A stretch of 10,644 nt of DNA from JBOGWY01 sp050694015 (GTDB lineage: Bacteria > Actinomycetota > CADDZG01 > WHSQ01), in contig JBOGWY010000392.1 in the NCBI GenBank assembly GCA_050694015.1, positions 1-10,644 of the forward strand, written 5' to 3'. The notes beneath the pieces are model-generated. The model ran no database searches. It saw nothing but the letters and a program-made list of their open reading frames with translations, and was not told the origin of the DNA. A program made the translations under genes and the position numbers. Positions 1-6,141 of this stretch are shown piece by piece (the first letter of the stretch is position 1; every line of letters starts with the position of its first letter).

Positions 1-19
1 GAGACGAGAGCGCGCTCAT
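1..19 (-). CDS. Possible 5' end of a gene following the ychF-like gene
   Basis: On the minus strand an ATG at 19-17 follows the TAG stop of the YchF-like gene (22-20) with no spacer, and the frame stays open to the window edge (it begins MSALSS). A stop immediately followed by ATG is a common operon junction. Only six codons are visible, so no product can be named, and the ATG may be fortuitous. Confidence 0.25.
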
Positions 20-994
20 CTACACCGCGAAGCGGATATTGAGCACATCGCCTTCTTCCACCTCGTAGTCCTTGCCTTCAACCCGTAATTGGCCCTTCGT
101 CTTGGCCGCGTCCCACGAACCCGCCGCGACGAGATCGTCGTAACCGACCACCTCGGCGCGGATGAAACCGCGCTGCAGGTCCGTGTGGATCGCGCCGGCG
201 GCCTCCGGGGCGCGGGCGCCTCGCCTGACCTCCCATGCACGCGTTTCATCTTCACCCGTCGTCAAGAACGTGATGAGGTCGAGGGCCCGGTAACAGGCCT
301 CGATCACGCGGTCCAAGCCGGGTTCCTCGATACCGAATCCCGCAAGCAACTCCTTGGCTTCGTTGGGCTCGACACCGGCGACTTCGGCCTCCAGGGCCGC
401 ACTGATCGCGATCGCATCGATGTCCGCCGGCTTCTCATCGCCCTCACCGACATTGGCGATGACGATCCACGGTTTCAACGTCAGCGGCGCGTAACCACGC
501 AGGATCTTGAGCGCGTCCTCGTCGAAACTTCCGTCGCGGAGCGGTCTCTCCGCGTCGAGGAGCTCGTGCGCTTGCTCGAGCGTCTCCAGCTCGCCCTTCA
601 CGACGTCCTTGCCTTTCGCCTTCTTGCGCGCCTTCTCCACACCGCTCTCGATGCTGCCGAGGTCGGCGAGCACGAGCTCGGCTTCCAGCGCCGCGAGATC
701 CGCCTTCGGGTTGGCATCGTCGCCGAACGCGCGCACCACCATCGCCAGCGCGTCGGTCTGCCGGAACTCGGCGATCCCCTGCGCGGTAAGACCACCGGGC
801 ACGTCGACGAAGCGGACCTTCGCCGGCACGACTTTCTTCGACTTCTCCATCTCCGCGAGCACGCCGAGGCGCTCATCGGGGACCTCGACCACCGCCTGGT
901 TCGAGCGTCCGCCGGCCGCGCCCGAGCGGGTCAGGGCCACGAAGAGGGTCGACTTCCCCGAGTAGGGAAGCCCCACGATGCCTATGTCTTTCAT
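20..994 (-). CDS. Divergent, shortened YchF/OLA1-like P-loop NTPase (DUF933/TGS C-terminus)
   Basis: This 324-residue protein belongs to the YchF (Obg-related, HAS-type) ribosome-associated ATPases, cytosolic proteins linked to translation and oxidative-stress control. Visible motifs are the Walker A GLPYSGKS (8-15), a G3-like DVPG (64-67), and NVGE (181-184) in place of NKxD, the ATP-preferring signature of the family. A coiled-coil-like charged helical region lies around 97-150. The TGS-type C-terminus is well kept, from about 224 to the end (EEPGLDRVI, IHTDLQRGFIRAEV, EGKDYEVEEGDVLNIRF). Typical YchF has about 363 residues. The loss falls in switch I (no NFPFCTIEPN-like stretch) and switch II (no GASxGEGLGNxFL-like stretch), and Met85 aligns with the catalytic His114 of E. 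coli YchF. The C-terminus is intact, so this is a divergent form and not a fragment. The family is certain; the activity may differ from canonical YchF. Confidence 0.9.
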   Translation of the reverse strand: MKDIGIVGLPYSGKSTLFVALTRSGAAGGRSNQAVVEVPDERLGVLAEMEKSKKVVPAKVRFVDVPGGLTAQGIAEFRQTDALAMVVRAFGDDANPKADLAALEAELVLADLGSIESGVEKARKKAKGKDVVKGELETLEQAHELLDAERPLRDGSFDEDALKILRGYAPLTLKPWIVIANVGEGDEKPADIDAIAISAALEAEVAGVEPNEAKELLAGFGIEEPGLDRVIEACYRALDLITFLTTGEDETRAWEVRRGARAPEAAGAIHTDLQRGFIRAEVVGYDDLVAAGSWDAAKTKGQLRVEGKDYEVEEGDVLNIRFAV

Positions 995-1022
995 GCTCCG
1001 TCGAGGTTACTTTGCGAGCTAT
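995..1022. promoter_or_regulatory. 28-bp divergent promoter with overlapping -10-like hexamers
   Basis: The gap between the ychF-like start (994, minus) and the SDR start (1023, plus) holds TACTTT on the plus strand (1008-1013) and TAACCT on the minus strand (1009-1004). Both fit the actinobacterial -10 form TANNNT. Each lies exactly 9 nt from its start codon, and the two overlap by 2 bp. No clear -35 hexamer is visible and Shine-Dalgarno matches are weak, so leaderless or near-leaderless transcription is plausible. This rests on motif spacing only. Confidence 0.45.
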
Positions 1023-1802
1023 ATGGAAACGGACCTGAAGGACAAGGTCGTTCTGGTCACGGGTGCGGCCGGGGGCATCGGTGGTGCGCTCGTGGGTGCG
1101 TTCGCGGACGAGGGGGCCCGGGTCGTCGTCCACTACCGCAGTTCCGAAGACCGGGCGCGGAGGCTCGCCGAAGAGAACGGCGGCATTGCTCTTCCGGCGG
1201 ATCTGACCGACGAGGCTCAGGTCGACGAACTCTTCGCGCGTGCGGTCGAGGAGTGCGGGACGGTCGACGTGCTCGTCGCGAATGCGGGGATGTGGCCGAG
1301 CGTCGACGAGCCGGTATGGGAGATGAGCCTGGAGCGCTGGCGCGCCACGACCGCGATCAACCTCGACGGGACGTTCCTGTGCTGCCGCGCGTTCCTGCGT
1401 CACGTGAAGAAGACCGGCGTCGGCAACATCGTGCTGATCTCTTCGACGGCTGGTCTGATCGGAGAAGCGGGCCACGCCGACTACGCGTCGGCGAAGTCCG
1501 CGCTCGCCGGCGGGCTGTTACTCAGCCTCAAGAACGAGATCGTTCGGATCGCTCCGAACGGGCGCGTGAACGCGGTGTGCCCCGGATGGACCGCGACCGA
1601 GATGGCCCGCGACGCGCTCGAGCAGGAAGGTTTCGTCGAGCGGATCACGCGCACGATGGCGTTGCAGAAGGTCGGCACCGGGGAAGACGTCGCGCGCGTC
1701 GTGGTCGCTCTCGCGTCCGATCGCGTCTCCGGACACGTGACCGGTCAGGTAGTGACGGTGGCTGGGGGCATGGAGGGCCGGGTGCTCCACGAACTCGACT
1801 GA
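1023..1802 (+). CDS. FabG-like short-chain dehydrogenase/reductase (classical SDR)
   Basis: A 259-residue Rossmann-fold NAD(P)-dependent oxidoreductase. It has the cofactor-binding TGAAGGIG (13-20), ADLTD (59-63), ANAG (86-89), the active-site Asn in AINLDG (N113), the catalytic Ser in ISSTAG (S141), YASAK with Tyr154 and Lys158, and the PGW segment after strand 6 (187-189). Length and C-terminus (VSGHVTGQVVTVAGGM) match 3-oxoacyl-ACP reductase-like SDRs, where this region is the usual VTGQxxxVDGG. The substrate cannot be read from sequence; a role in fatty-acid or 3-hydroxyacyl metabolism is one option among many. I chose the ATG at 1023 because the protein then begins METDLKDKVVLVTG, the usual FabG N-terminus; an in-frame ATG at 978 would add 15 unlikely residues and overlap the divergent gene. 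It is monocistronic, ending in a convergent gap. Confidence 0.88.
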   Translation: METDLKDKVVLVTGAAGGIGGALVGAFADEGARVVVHYRSSEDRARRLAEENGGIALPADLTDEAQVDELFARAVEECGTVDVLVANAGMWPSVDEPVWEMSLERWRATTAINLDGTFLCCRAFLRHVKKTGVGNIVLISSTAGLIGEAGHADYASAKSALAGGLLLSLKNEIVRIAPNGRVNAVCPGWTATEMARDALEQEGFVERITRTMALQKVGTGEDVARVVVALASDRVSGHVTGQVVTVAGGMEGRVLHELD

Positions 1803-1805
1803 ACC

Positions 1806-1823
1806 GCGCGTGTCAGAACGCGC
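1806..1823. terminator. Small GC hairpin between convergent SDR and arginase genes
   Basis: A perfect 6-bp stem GCGCGT/ACGCGC closes a 6-nt loop just after the SDR stop and about 30 bp past the arginase stop. There is no T-run on either side, so it is only a candidate bidirectional terminator. The rest of the 50-bp gap shows nothing recognisable. Confidence 0.35.
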
Positions 1824-1852
1824 CCACGTGTAGCTGAGTGAGTAAAGTTCGG

Positions 1853-2770
1853 TTAGAGGATGCGGGCTCCTAGGGCGCTGCCGGCTAGGTCGACGGCCAG
1901 GGCCCCGGTCTCGTCGGCGTGATCGAGGATCGGGTTCACCTCGACGATCTCGATCGAGGTCAGGATGCCCGCCTCGGCGAGGAGTTCCATCGCCAGGTGT
2001 CCCTCGCGGTACGACAGGCCACCGCGCACCGGCGTGCCCACCCCCGGCGCGATCTCGGGGTCGAAGACGTCGACGTCGAGCGACAGGTGCACGAACGATG
2101 CGCCCTTCACGATACTCAGGGCCTCGTCCATCACGGCCGGCATCCCACGCCGATCGATGTCAGCCATCGTGAACACAGAGAGGTCGAGTTCTCGCACGAG
2201 GTCCTTCTCCCCGGGATCGAGCGAACGAACGCCGACCAGAGCGACGTGCTTCGTGTTGACCCACGGCGGCTCGTCGAAACCTTCGAGCGAGAACCCGCAC
2301 CGGCCCAGCGCGGCCGCCAGAGGCATGCCGTGCACGTTGCCACTCGGTGACGTCTCGGGCCTGTTCAGATCCCCGTGCGCGTCGACCCACAGGACTCCGC
2401 CGACACCGTGCGCCGCGTGGAGGCCCGCAAGCGTGCCCATCGCGATCGAGTGATCGCCACCAAGGACGAAGGGCATCTCGCCCTTCTTCGCTATCTCGGC
2501 CACACGCGACGCGATCTGCGCGCACGACGCCAGGATCGCCGGCAAGTAACGAGCCTTCTCATACCGCTCGACCGCCACCTCCGGGATCTCGGCCCCCACG
2601 TTGCCGTAGTCGACGACCTCTACGCCGAGGGCGACGAGACGCTCGGCGAGACCCGCGTAGCGGATCGCGCTCGGGCCCATGTCCACGCCGCGGCGCGTCG
2701 TACCGAGATCGAGCGCGGCGCCGAGGATCCCCACCGCGGGGCGTATCGGCGTGACGGGCGATCCATCCAT
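1853..2770 (-). CDS. rocF: Arginase (ureohydrolase family)
   Basis: Arginase hydrolyses L-arginine to L-ornithine and urea using a binuclear manganese centre in the cytosol. All six metal ligands can be seen in this 305-residue protein: His107 in GGDHSIA, Asp130/His132/Asp134 in DAHGDLN, and Asp232/Asp234 in SLDVDVFDP. The substrate-side features SGNVHG (143-148, with His147), GTPVRGGLSYREG (245-257) and Glu277 in EIVEVNP match arginase better than agmatinase or formimidoylglutamase. Length is normal for bacterial arginases. The start used (MDGSPV) lies 14 bp from the divergent SDR start, and no Shine-Dalgarno is visible in front of it (GATCCTGGC). No urease, ornithine or arginine-uptake gene is nearby, so the pathway use (nitrogen release or proline/polyamine supply) is not shown by context. 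Confidence 0.9.
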   Translation of the reverse strand: MDGSPVTPIRPAVGILGAALDLGTTRRGVDMGPSAIRYAGLAERLVALGVEVVDYGNVGAEIPEVAVERYEKARYLPAILASCAQIASRVAEIAKKGEMPFVLGGDHSIAMGTLAGLHAAHGVGGVLWVDAHGDLNRPETSPSGNVHGMPLAAALGRCGFSLEGFDEPPWVNTKHVALVGVRSLDPGEKDLVRELDLSVFTMADIDRRGMPAVMDEALSIVKGASFVHLSLDVDVFDPEIAPGVGTPVRGGLSYREGHLAMELLAEAGILTSIEIVEVNPILDHADETGALAVDLAGSALGARIL

Positions 2771-2795
2771 GCCAGGATCGTGTCATGGATGGATC
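2760..2795. repeat. 11-bp inverted repeat covering both divergent start codons
   Basis: GATCCATCCAT (2760-2770) and ATGGATGGATC (2785-2795) are exact reverse complements separated by 14 bp. Each arm starts with the ATG of one of the two divergent genes, so arginase and SDR both begin Met-Asp-Gly-Ser. The 14-bp spacer has AGGA (2774-2777), 7 nt before the SDR start, a usable Shine-Dalgarno for that gene only. It could be an operator, a recombination or duplication trace, or chance. Confidence 0.6.
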
Positions 2796-3534
2796 ACGAA
2801 CGCGCACGGCGGTGATAACGGGCGCCTCGGCCGGGATCGGTGCCGCGACCGCGCTGCGTCTGTCGCGAGAGGGCTTCGAGGTCGTCCTCGGTGCGCGCCG
2901 GATGGAGCGTCTCGAGAAGGTTGCGAAGCTCACCGGGGGCCGGGCCCTCGAGCTCGACGTGACGAACGCAGATTCCGTCGAGGATTTCGCCGCCGCCGTC
3001 GAAGGATGCGACGTCCTGATCAACAACGCCGGTCTCGCGCTCGGTCTTGAGCCGCTCGAGAACTTCTCGGAAGAGGACGTCACGACGATGTGGGAGACGA
3101 ACGTCCTCGGCCTGCTTCGCGTGACGCGCGCGCTGCTACCGAAGCTCGAAGCATCCGGCATGGGTCACATCGTGAACCTCGGCTCCACCGCAGGACGCGA
3201 GGCTTATCCCGGCGGTGGCGGATACATCGCGTCGAAACACGCGGTCCGCGCGATCACCCAGACGTTGCGCATCGAGCTCGTGGGACGGCCGATCCGCGTC
3301 ACGGAGATCGCGCCGGGCCTCGTCGAGACCGAGTTCTCGCTCGTGCGTTTCAAGGGCGACGCCGAATGCGCGAAGAAACCGTATGAGGGGCTTACGCCGC
3401 TCGGCGAGGACGACATCGCCGACTGCATCGCGTGGGCCGTCACCCGGCCCCCGCACGTCAACATCGACGAGATCGTCGTCCGCCCCATCGCCCAAGCCAC
3501 ATCCACCGCGATCGCCCGCAAGACCTCCTCCTAG
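2785..3534 (+). CDS. YdfG-like NADP-dependent short-chain dehydrogenase
   Basis: A 249-residue classical SDR with TGASAGIG (12-19), NNAG (80-83), Asn106, Ser134 in LGSTAG, and YIASK with Tyr147 and Lys151. An Arg pair after strand 2 (GARRMERL, 37-44) favours NADP(H). The C-terminal segment PPHVNIDEIVVRPIAQ is typical of the YdfG group (3-hydroxy acid/serine dehydrogenases and broad-range carbonyl reductases), so reduction or oxidation of small hydroxy acids is the best guess; the true substrate is unknown. The gene is divergent from arginase across 14 bp, with AGGA 7 nt upstream as ribosome binding site, and is followed by a strong hairpin. It is clearly different from the FabG-like SDR at 1023-1802 and does not look like a recent copy of it. 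Confidence 0.87.
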   Translation: MDGSRTRTAVITGASAGIGAATALRLSREGFEVVLGARRMERLEKVAKLTGGRALELDVTNADSVEDFAAAVEGCDVLINNAGLALGLEPLENFSEEDVTTMWETNVLGLLRVTRALLPKLEASGMGHIVNLGSTAGREAYPGGGGYIASKHAVRAITQTLRIELVGRPIRVTEIAPGLVETEFSLVRFKGDAECAKKPYEGLTPLGEDDIADCIAWAVTRPPHVNIDEIVVRPIAQATSTAIARKTSS

Positions 3535-3536
3535 CT

Positions 3537-3587
3537 CGCCGAGTGGCATTTCCGTCGCGTGAGACGCGACGCATCTGCCACTCGGCG
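3537..3587 (+). terminator. Long two-tier hairpin after the YdfG-like SDR gene
   Basis: An outer perfect 12-bp stem (3537-3548 with 3576-3587, CGCCGAGTGGCA paired to its complement) encloses an inner perfect 7-bp stem (CGTCGCG 3553-3559 with CGCGACG 3565-3571) with a TGAGA loop; 4-nt internal strands TTTC and CATC separate the tiers. It starts 2 bp after the stop. There is no T-tract, so it resembles the U-less terminators proposed in actinobacteria. Being near-symmetric it could act on both strands. The remaining sequence up to the M23 gene (3588-3676) shows no clear promoter. Confidence 0.6.
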
Positions 3588-3676
3588 GCAGGGCGGCGGC
3601 CACGGGTGTCAAGGGTTTCGGGCTCGGGAGAACTACGTATTGGTCGCTCGGACGGGTTCCCCCAGACTTTCGAGCG

Positions 3677-4456
3677 GTGCCCTTCCCGACGCGAGTCCCC
3701 CGTCGCCACCTGCCCACGATCGCTACCGCAGTCATGGTTGTGTGGCTGGCTGCCGTGTGCGCTTATTCGATACTCGCGGCGCCGGCTTCGGCGCGCGGCA
3801 GTGGCGTCCACCGCTTGGTGCGCACCGCGCTCGGTGCGAAGGCGTCCGGCGGCCGACCGCAACCCGCTATCGCCGTCGCCGGAGGGCCCGCGGCGTCGTC
3901 ACCGACGAAGCCGACGGGCAAAGGGAAAGAAAAGCCGAAGAGCGAACGTGACAAGAAGAAGCGTCACAAGAAGCGCGATCAGAAACGTCATAAGAAGCGC
4001 AAGAGGTCGAAGCCGCAGGTGGCGCCCGGCCACGCACTCCCGCTCCCCGCGCGCGTCCTGTCGGCCCATGAACTCCGCCACAAGCATCACGACTATCCGG
4101 CCCTCGACGTGGCCGTCAGGCCCGGCACGAAGGTGCGCGCGGTGACTGCCGGCCGCGTCAGGGACACGACCGGACGAGGAGCGTGCGGCAAGGGAGTCAT
4201 CATCCGAGGGAAAGATCATTTCCTTTACACCTACTGCCACGGCAACAAGCGCTTCGTGGCTCCGGGCAAGTGGGTCGACGCGGGCGATCCCATCATGGCC
4301 AGCGGCAACACGGGACGTTCGACCGGCCCGCACCTACATCTGCAGATCAAACGACCGAACGGAAGGCTCGTCTGTCCGCAGCACCTGCTTCCCAAGTGGC
4401 TACACGGCAAACGCGTGTCGCCGTGGAAGGCCGGGCGCCGGGGCTGTCACCGCTAG
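3677..4456 (+). CDS. Secreted M23-family metallopeptidase with a Lys/Arg-rich linker
   Basis: The 259-residue product is an exported zinc peptidase of the LytM/M23 type, which usually cleaves peptidoglycan cross-bridges or activates other hydrolases. It starts at GTG 3677, the first usable start after the in-frame stop at 3560-3562. This gives a good signal peptide: basic n-region (RVPRRH), hydrophobic core about 14-35, and an AxA cleavage site (APASA, after residue 39). Residues 77-113 form an extremely basic linker, 21 of 37 being Lys or Arg. The M23 domain spans about 120-235: HHDYPALD supplies a His (137 or 138) and Asp144, YTYCHG gives His188, and GPHLHL gives the HxH pair His219/His221. 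GNTGRSTGPH is the classic approach to HxH. Cys170, 187, 233 and 257 could form two disulfides outside the cell. No clear Shine-Dalgarno is seen. It stands alone, flanked by hairpins. Confidence 0.88.
   Translation: MPFPTRVPRRHLPTIATAVMVVWLAAVCAYSILAAPASARGSGVHRLVRTALGAKASGGRPQPAIAVAGGPAASSPTKPTGKGKEKPKSERDKKKRHKKRDQKRHKKRKRSKPQVAPGHALPLPARVLSAHELRHKHHDYPALDVAVRPGTKVRAVTAGRVRDTTGRGACGKGVIIRGKDHFLYTYCHGNKRFVAPGKWVDAGDPIMASGNTGRSTGPHLHLQIKRPNGRLVCPQHLLPKWLHGKRVSPWKAGRRGCHR
3959..4000 (+). repeat. Two 18-nt near-identical units in the basic linker of the M23 gene
   Basis: Bases 3959-3976 and 3983-4000 both encode KRHKKR and differ at only two positions, both synonymous third-codon bases (AAG/AAA, CAC/CAT). 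The period is 24 nt, eight residues (KRHKKRDQ). It suggests the linker grew by a short tandem duplication that has since drifted. Confidence 0.6.
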
Positions 4457-4475
4457 CCCTCCGTTTCGGGGGTCT
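4455..4475. terminator. Hairpin between convergent M23 and LURP-one genes
   Basis: The 22-bp gap between two facing stop codons contains a stem of six pairs (4458-4463 with 4467-4472, one G-T) around a TTT loop, with two more pairs after a mismatch. It overlaps the M23 stop codon. With no T-run it is a weak candidate for a shared terminator. Confidence 0.35.
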
Positions 4476-4478
4476 GGC

Positions 4479-5087
4479 CTAACGCGCCTGCAGGGCGTCG
4501 AGCGCGATCGCGAGGGCTATCGCGACACGCCGATCCACCTTCTTCTCCGCGTCGGGTGTGAGGTCGAGTAGGTACTTGTCGCGCAGCCCGATGATGCGGC
4601 TGTAGCGGCCGACGACGGTTTCGCCGATGTGGAACGTGAAGTGATACGGGATGGGGATGTACTCCCCGTACGGGATCAGGTCCTTGAGACGACGGAAGAT
4701 CGCTATTCCCTGGCTCTCCTCCTGCACCCATGCGGATACCTGGCCGTCCGGACCGAGTAGCTCGTAGGTCGAGCGGAGCAGCGACTTCTTCGCCATCTTG
4801 CGCACCGTTCCAACGACGGCGCCGTCGGGCGCGATGACGTCGTAATGGCCACCGAACTCGATCACACGGCGCGCCTTCAGCGTGAACAAGGGGTGAGCCT
4901 GGGACTGGTCTGTGAAGAAACGGATCTCTTCTTTGAGTCGCATCCGCTTCTGCTTGGCGTAGGCGATCATCGGTCCCGGCGTCTTCCCGTCGGGACCGGC
5001 GATCGTGACCTCGTAGATGTTGACCATGGGACGGATCAGTTGCCGGACGATCATCCGGTCCTGGTCGACGCGCGGATCGCCGTTCAT
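4479..5087 (-). CDS. LURP-one-related / scramblase-like (Tubby C-terminal fold) protein
   Basis: The 202-residue protein has no signal peptide or membrane helix. Its pattern fits the LURP-one-related family, which shares the Tubby/phospholipid-scramblase barrel: an early strand with YEVTIAGPDGK (25-35), IRFFTDQSQAHPLFTLKAR (55-73), YDVIAPDGAVVGTVRK (82-97), KSLLRSTYELLGPDG (101-115), then a hydrophobic C-terminal helix VAIALAIALDALQ (188-200) like the central helix of that fold. This family call is from pattern memory and is moderately firm; no function is known for bacterial members, and membrane-lipid binding is only an analogy. Its ATG lies inside the TGA stop of the upstream terC gene (ATGA overlap, 5084-5087) with GGAGG 7 nt upstream, so the two are very likely co-translated. 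Confidence 0.72.
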   Translation of the reverse strand: MNGDPRVDQDRMIVRQLIRPMVNIYEVTIAGPDGKTPGPMIAYAKQKRMRLKEEIRFFTDQSQAHPLFTLKARRVIEFGGHYDVIAPDGAVVGTVRKMAKKSLLRSTYELLGPDGQVSAWVQEESQGIAIFRRLKDLIPYGEYIPIPYHFTFHIGETVVGRYSRIIGLRDKYLLDLTPDAEKKVDRRVAIALAIALDALQAR

Positions 5088-6136
5088 GACGCTGCCTCCC
5101 CCGGGGTCTCCGTCCGGCGATCGTCATCGGACGGCTGGTCGAGCATGCCATCGTGATCGGTATCGGGTAACGCGTCGTCGTCACCGGCCCGCGGCGGATG
5201 GACGGCCTCCCCTTTCGGCGGGATGAGCAGCGACAACACCCCGCTGACAAGGAGGACGGCGATGATCACGAGGAGAGACAACCAGATCGGCACGTGAGCT
5301 TCCCAGCCCACGACTGGGATGCCCTGCTCGAGCAGCATCTTCACGCCGACGAAGCCGAGGATCACGGCGAGCCCGTACTTGAGGAGATGGAAGCGCCCCA
5401 TAACGTCGGCGAGCAGGAAGTACAGAGCCCGAAGTCCCAGGATCGCGAATACGTTCGAGGTGAGGACGATGAAGGGATCGTCGGTGATGCCGAAGATCGC
5501 GGGGATCGAGTCGACCGCGAACACGATGTCGGTGAGCTCGATGAACAGCAGCACGATGAGCAACGGCGTCGCGACCCGCGTCCCGTTCTCGATCGTGAAG
5601 AACTTCTGATGGTCGTAACGCGCTACTGCACGCACGTGTGTCTGAAGGAACCTCAGGATCGAGTTGTGCTCCGGGTCCACCTCCTCGTGGGCTATCGCGA
5701 GCCGGACCGCCGTGATGATCAAGAAGATGCCGAAGACATAGATGACCCAGTCGAAGTTCTGGATCAGCGCAACGCCGAGGGCGATGAAGATCCCGCGGAA
5801 GATCAACGCGCCGAGGATCCCGTAGAAGAGCACTTGATGCTGGTACGAGAACGGGACCTTGAAGTAAGAGAAGATCAGGACGAACACGAACATGTTGTCG
5901 ACCGACAGCGAGTACTCGATCAGGTAACCGGCGAAGTACTCACCTGCCGGGCCGGCGCCCTTCCAGATCCATACGATGCCCCCGAAGAGAAGGGCGAGCG
6001 TGACCCAGATCGCGACCCACGTGCCGGACTCCCTGGGTGTGGGATCGTGCTCCTCCGCGTGGAACATCTTGAGGTCGACGACGAGCATCGCGAGTACGAA
6101 CGCGATGAAGCCGACGTACAGATACCAAGGAACCAA
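5084..6136 (-). CDS. TerC/Alx-family integral membrane protein (putative Mn/metal exporter)
   Basis: The 350-residue protein has about nine hydrophobic segments and both TerC signatures: EYSLSVDN (74-81) and ELTDIVFAVDSIPAIFGITDDPF (from Glu200). The acidic residues Glu74, Asp80, Glu200, Asp203 and Asp209 are those expected to handle a divalent cation in the membrane. Family members Alx and MntP-like TerC proteins have been tied to manganese export and metal loading of secreted enzymes; the name tellurium resistance is historical. After the last helix (about 284-305) comes a 45-residue hydrophilic, Asp-rich tail holding DTDHDGMLD (325-333), which has the DxDxDGxxD layout of calcium loops. The start is a TTG at 6136, chosen because a perfect GGAGG stands 5 nt in front of it. 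It is the first gene of a coupled pair with the LURP-one gene. Confidence 0.9.
   Translation of the reverse strand: MVPWYLYVGFIAFVLAMLVVDLKMFHAEEHDPTPRESGTWVAIWVTLALLFGGIVWIWKGAGPAGEYFAGYLIEYSLSVDNMFVFVLIFSYFKVPFSYQHQVLFYGILGALIFRGIFIALGVALIQNFDWVIYVFGIFLIITAVRLAIAHEEVDPEHNSILRFLQTHVRAVARYDHQKFFTIENGTRVATPLLIVLLFIELTDIVFAVDSIPAIFGITDDPFIVLTSNVFAILGLRALYFLLADVMGRFHLLKYGLAVILGFVGVKMLLEQGIPVVGWEAHVPIWLSLLVIIAVLLVSGVLSLLIPPKGEAVHPPRAGDDDALPDTDHDGMLDQPSDDDRRTETPGEAAS
5095..5099 (-). promoter_or_regulatory. Strong ribosome binding site inside terC for the LURP-one gene
   Basis: On the minus strand GGAGG lies 7 nt before the ATG at 5087, within a GGGGGAGG run in the last codons of terC. It fixes the start and supports efficient re-initiation at the ATGA overlap. 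Confidence 0.75.
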
Positions 6137-6141
6137 CAGTG

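Noticed and set aside
978..1022. Upstream ATG giving the FabG-like SDR 15 more residues
   Set aside because: The extension (MPMSFMLRRGYFASY) is not SDR-like, overlaps the divergent start by 17 bp, and the usual SDR N-terminus begins at the ATG at 1023.
89..1837. A 582-codon plus-strand open frame across the ychF-like gene and the SDR
   Set aside because: Its first part is antisense to the YchF-like gene and its second part is an out-of-frame reading of the SDR, with an Arg-rich shadow composition. Both overlapped genes are certain.
1023..3534. The two SDR genes as a recent duplication
   Set aside because: They differ in length, cofactor loop, active-site surroundings and C-terminal signatures, matching two separate SDR groups.
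3588..3676. A cyclic-di-AMP (ydaO-type) riboswitch upstream of the cell-wall peptidase
   Set aside because: The gene class fits, but the conserved riboswitch core segments are not found and the leader is too short for the full fold.
5084..6136. Reading the TerC protein as tellurite resistance
   Set aside because: No other ter gene is present and the family name is historical; a metal-cation exporter role fits the conserved acidic membrane residues better.
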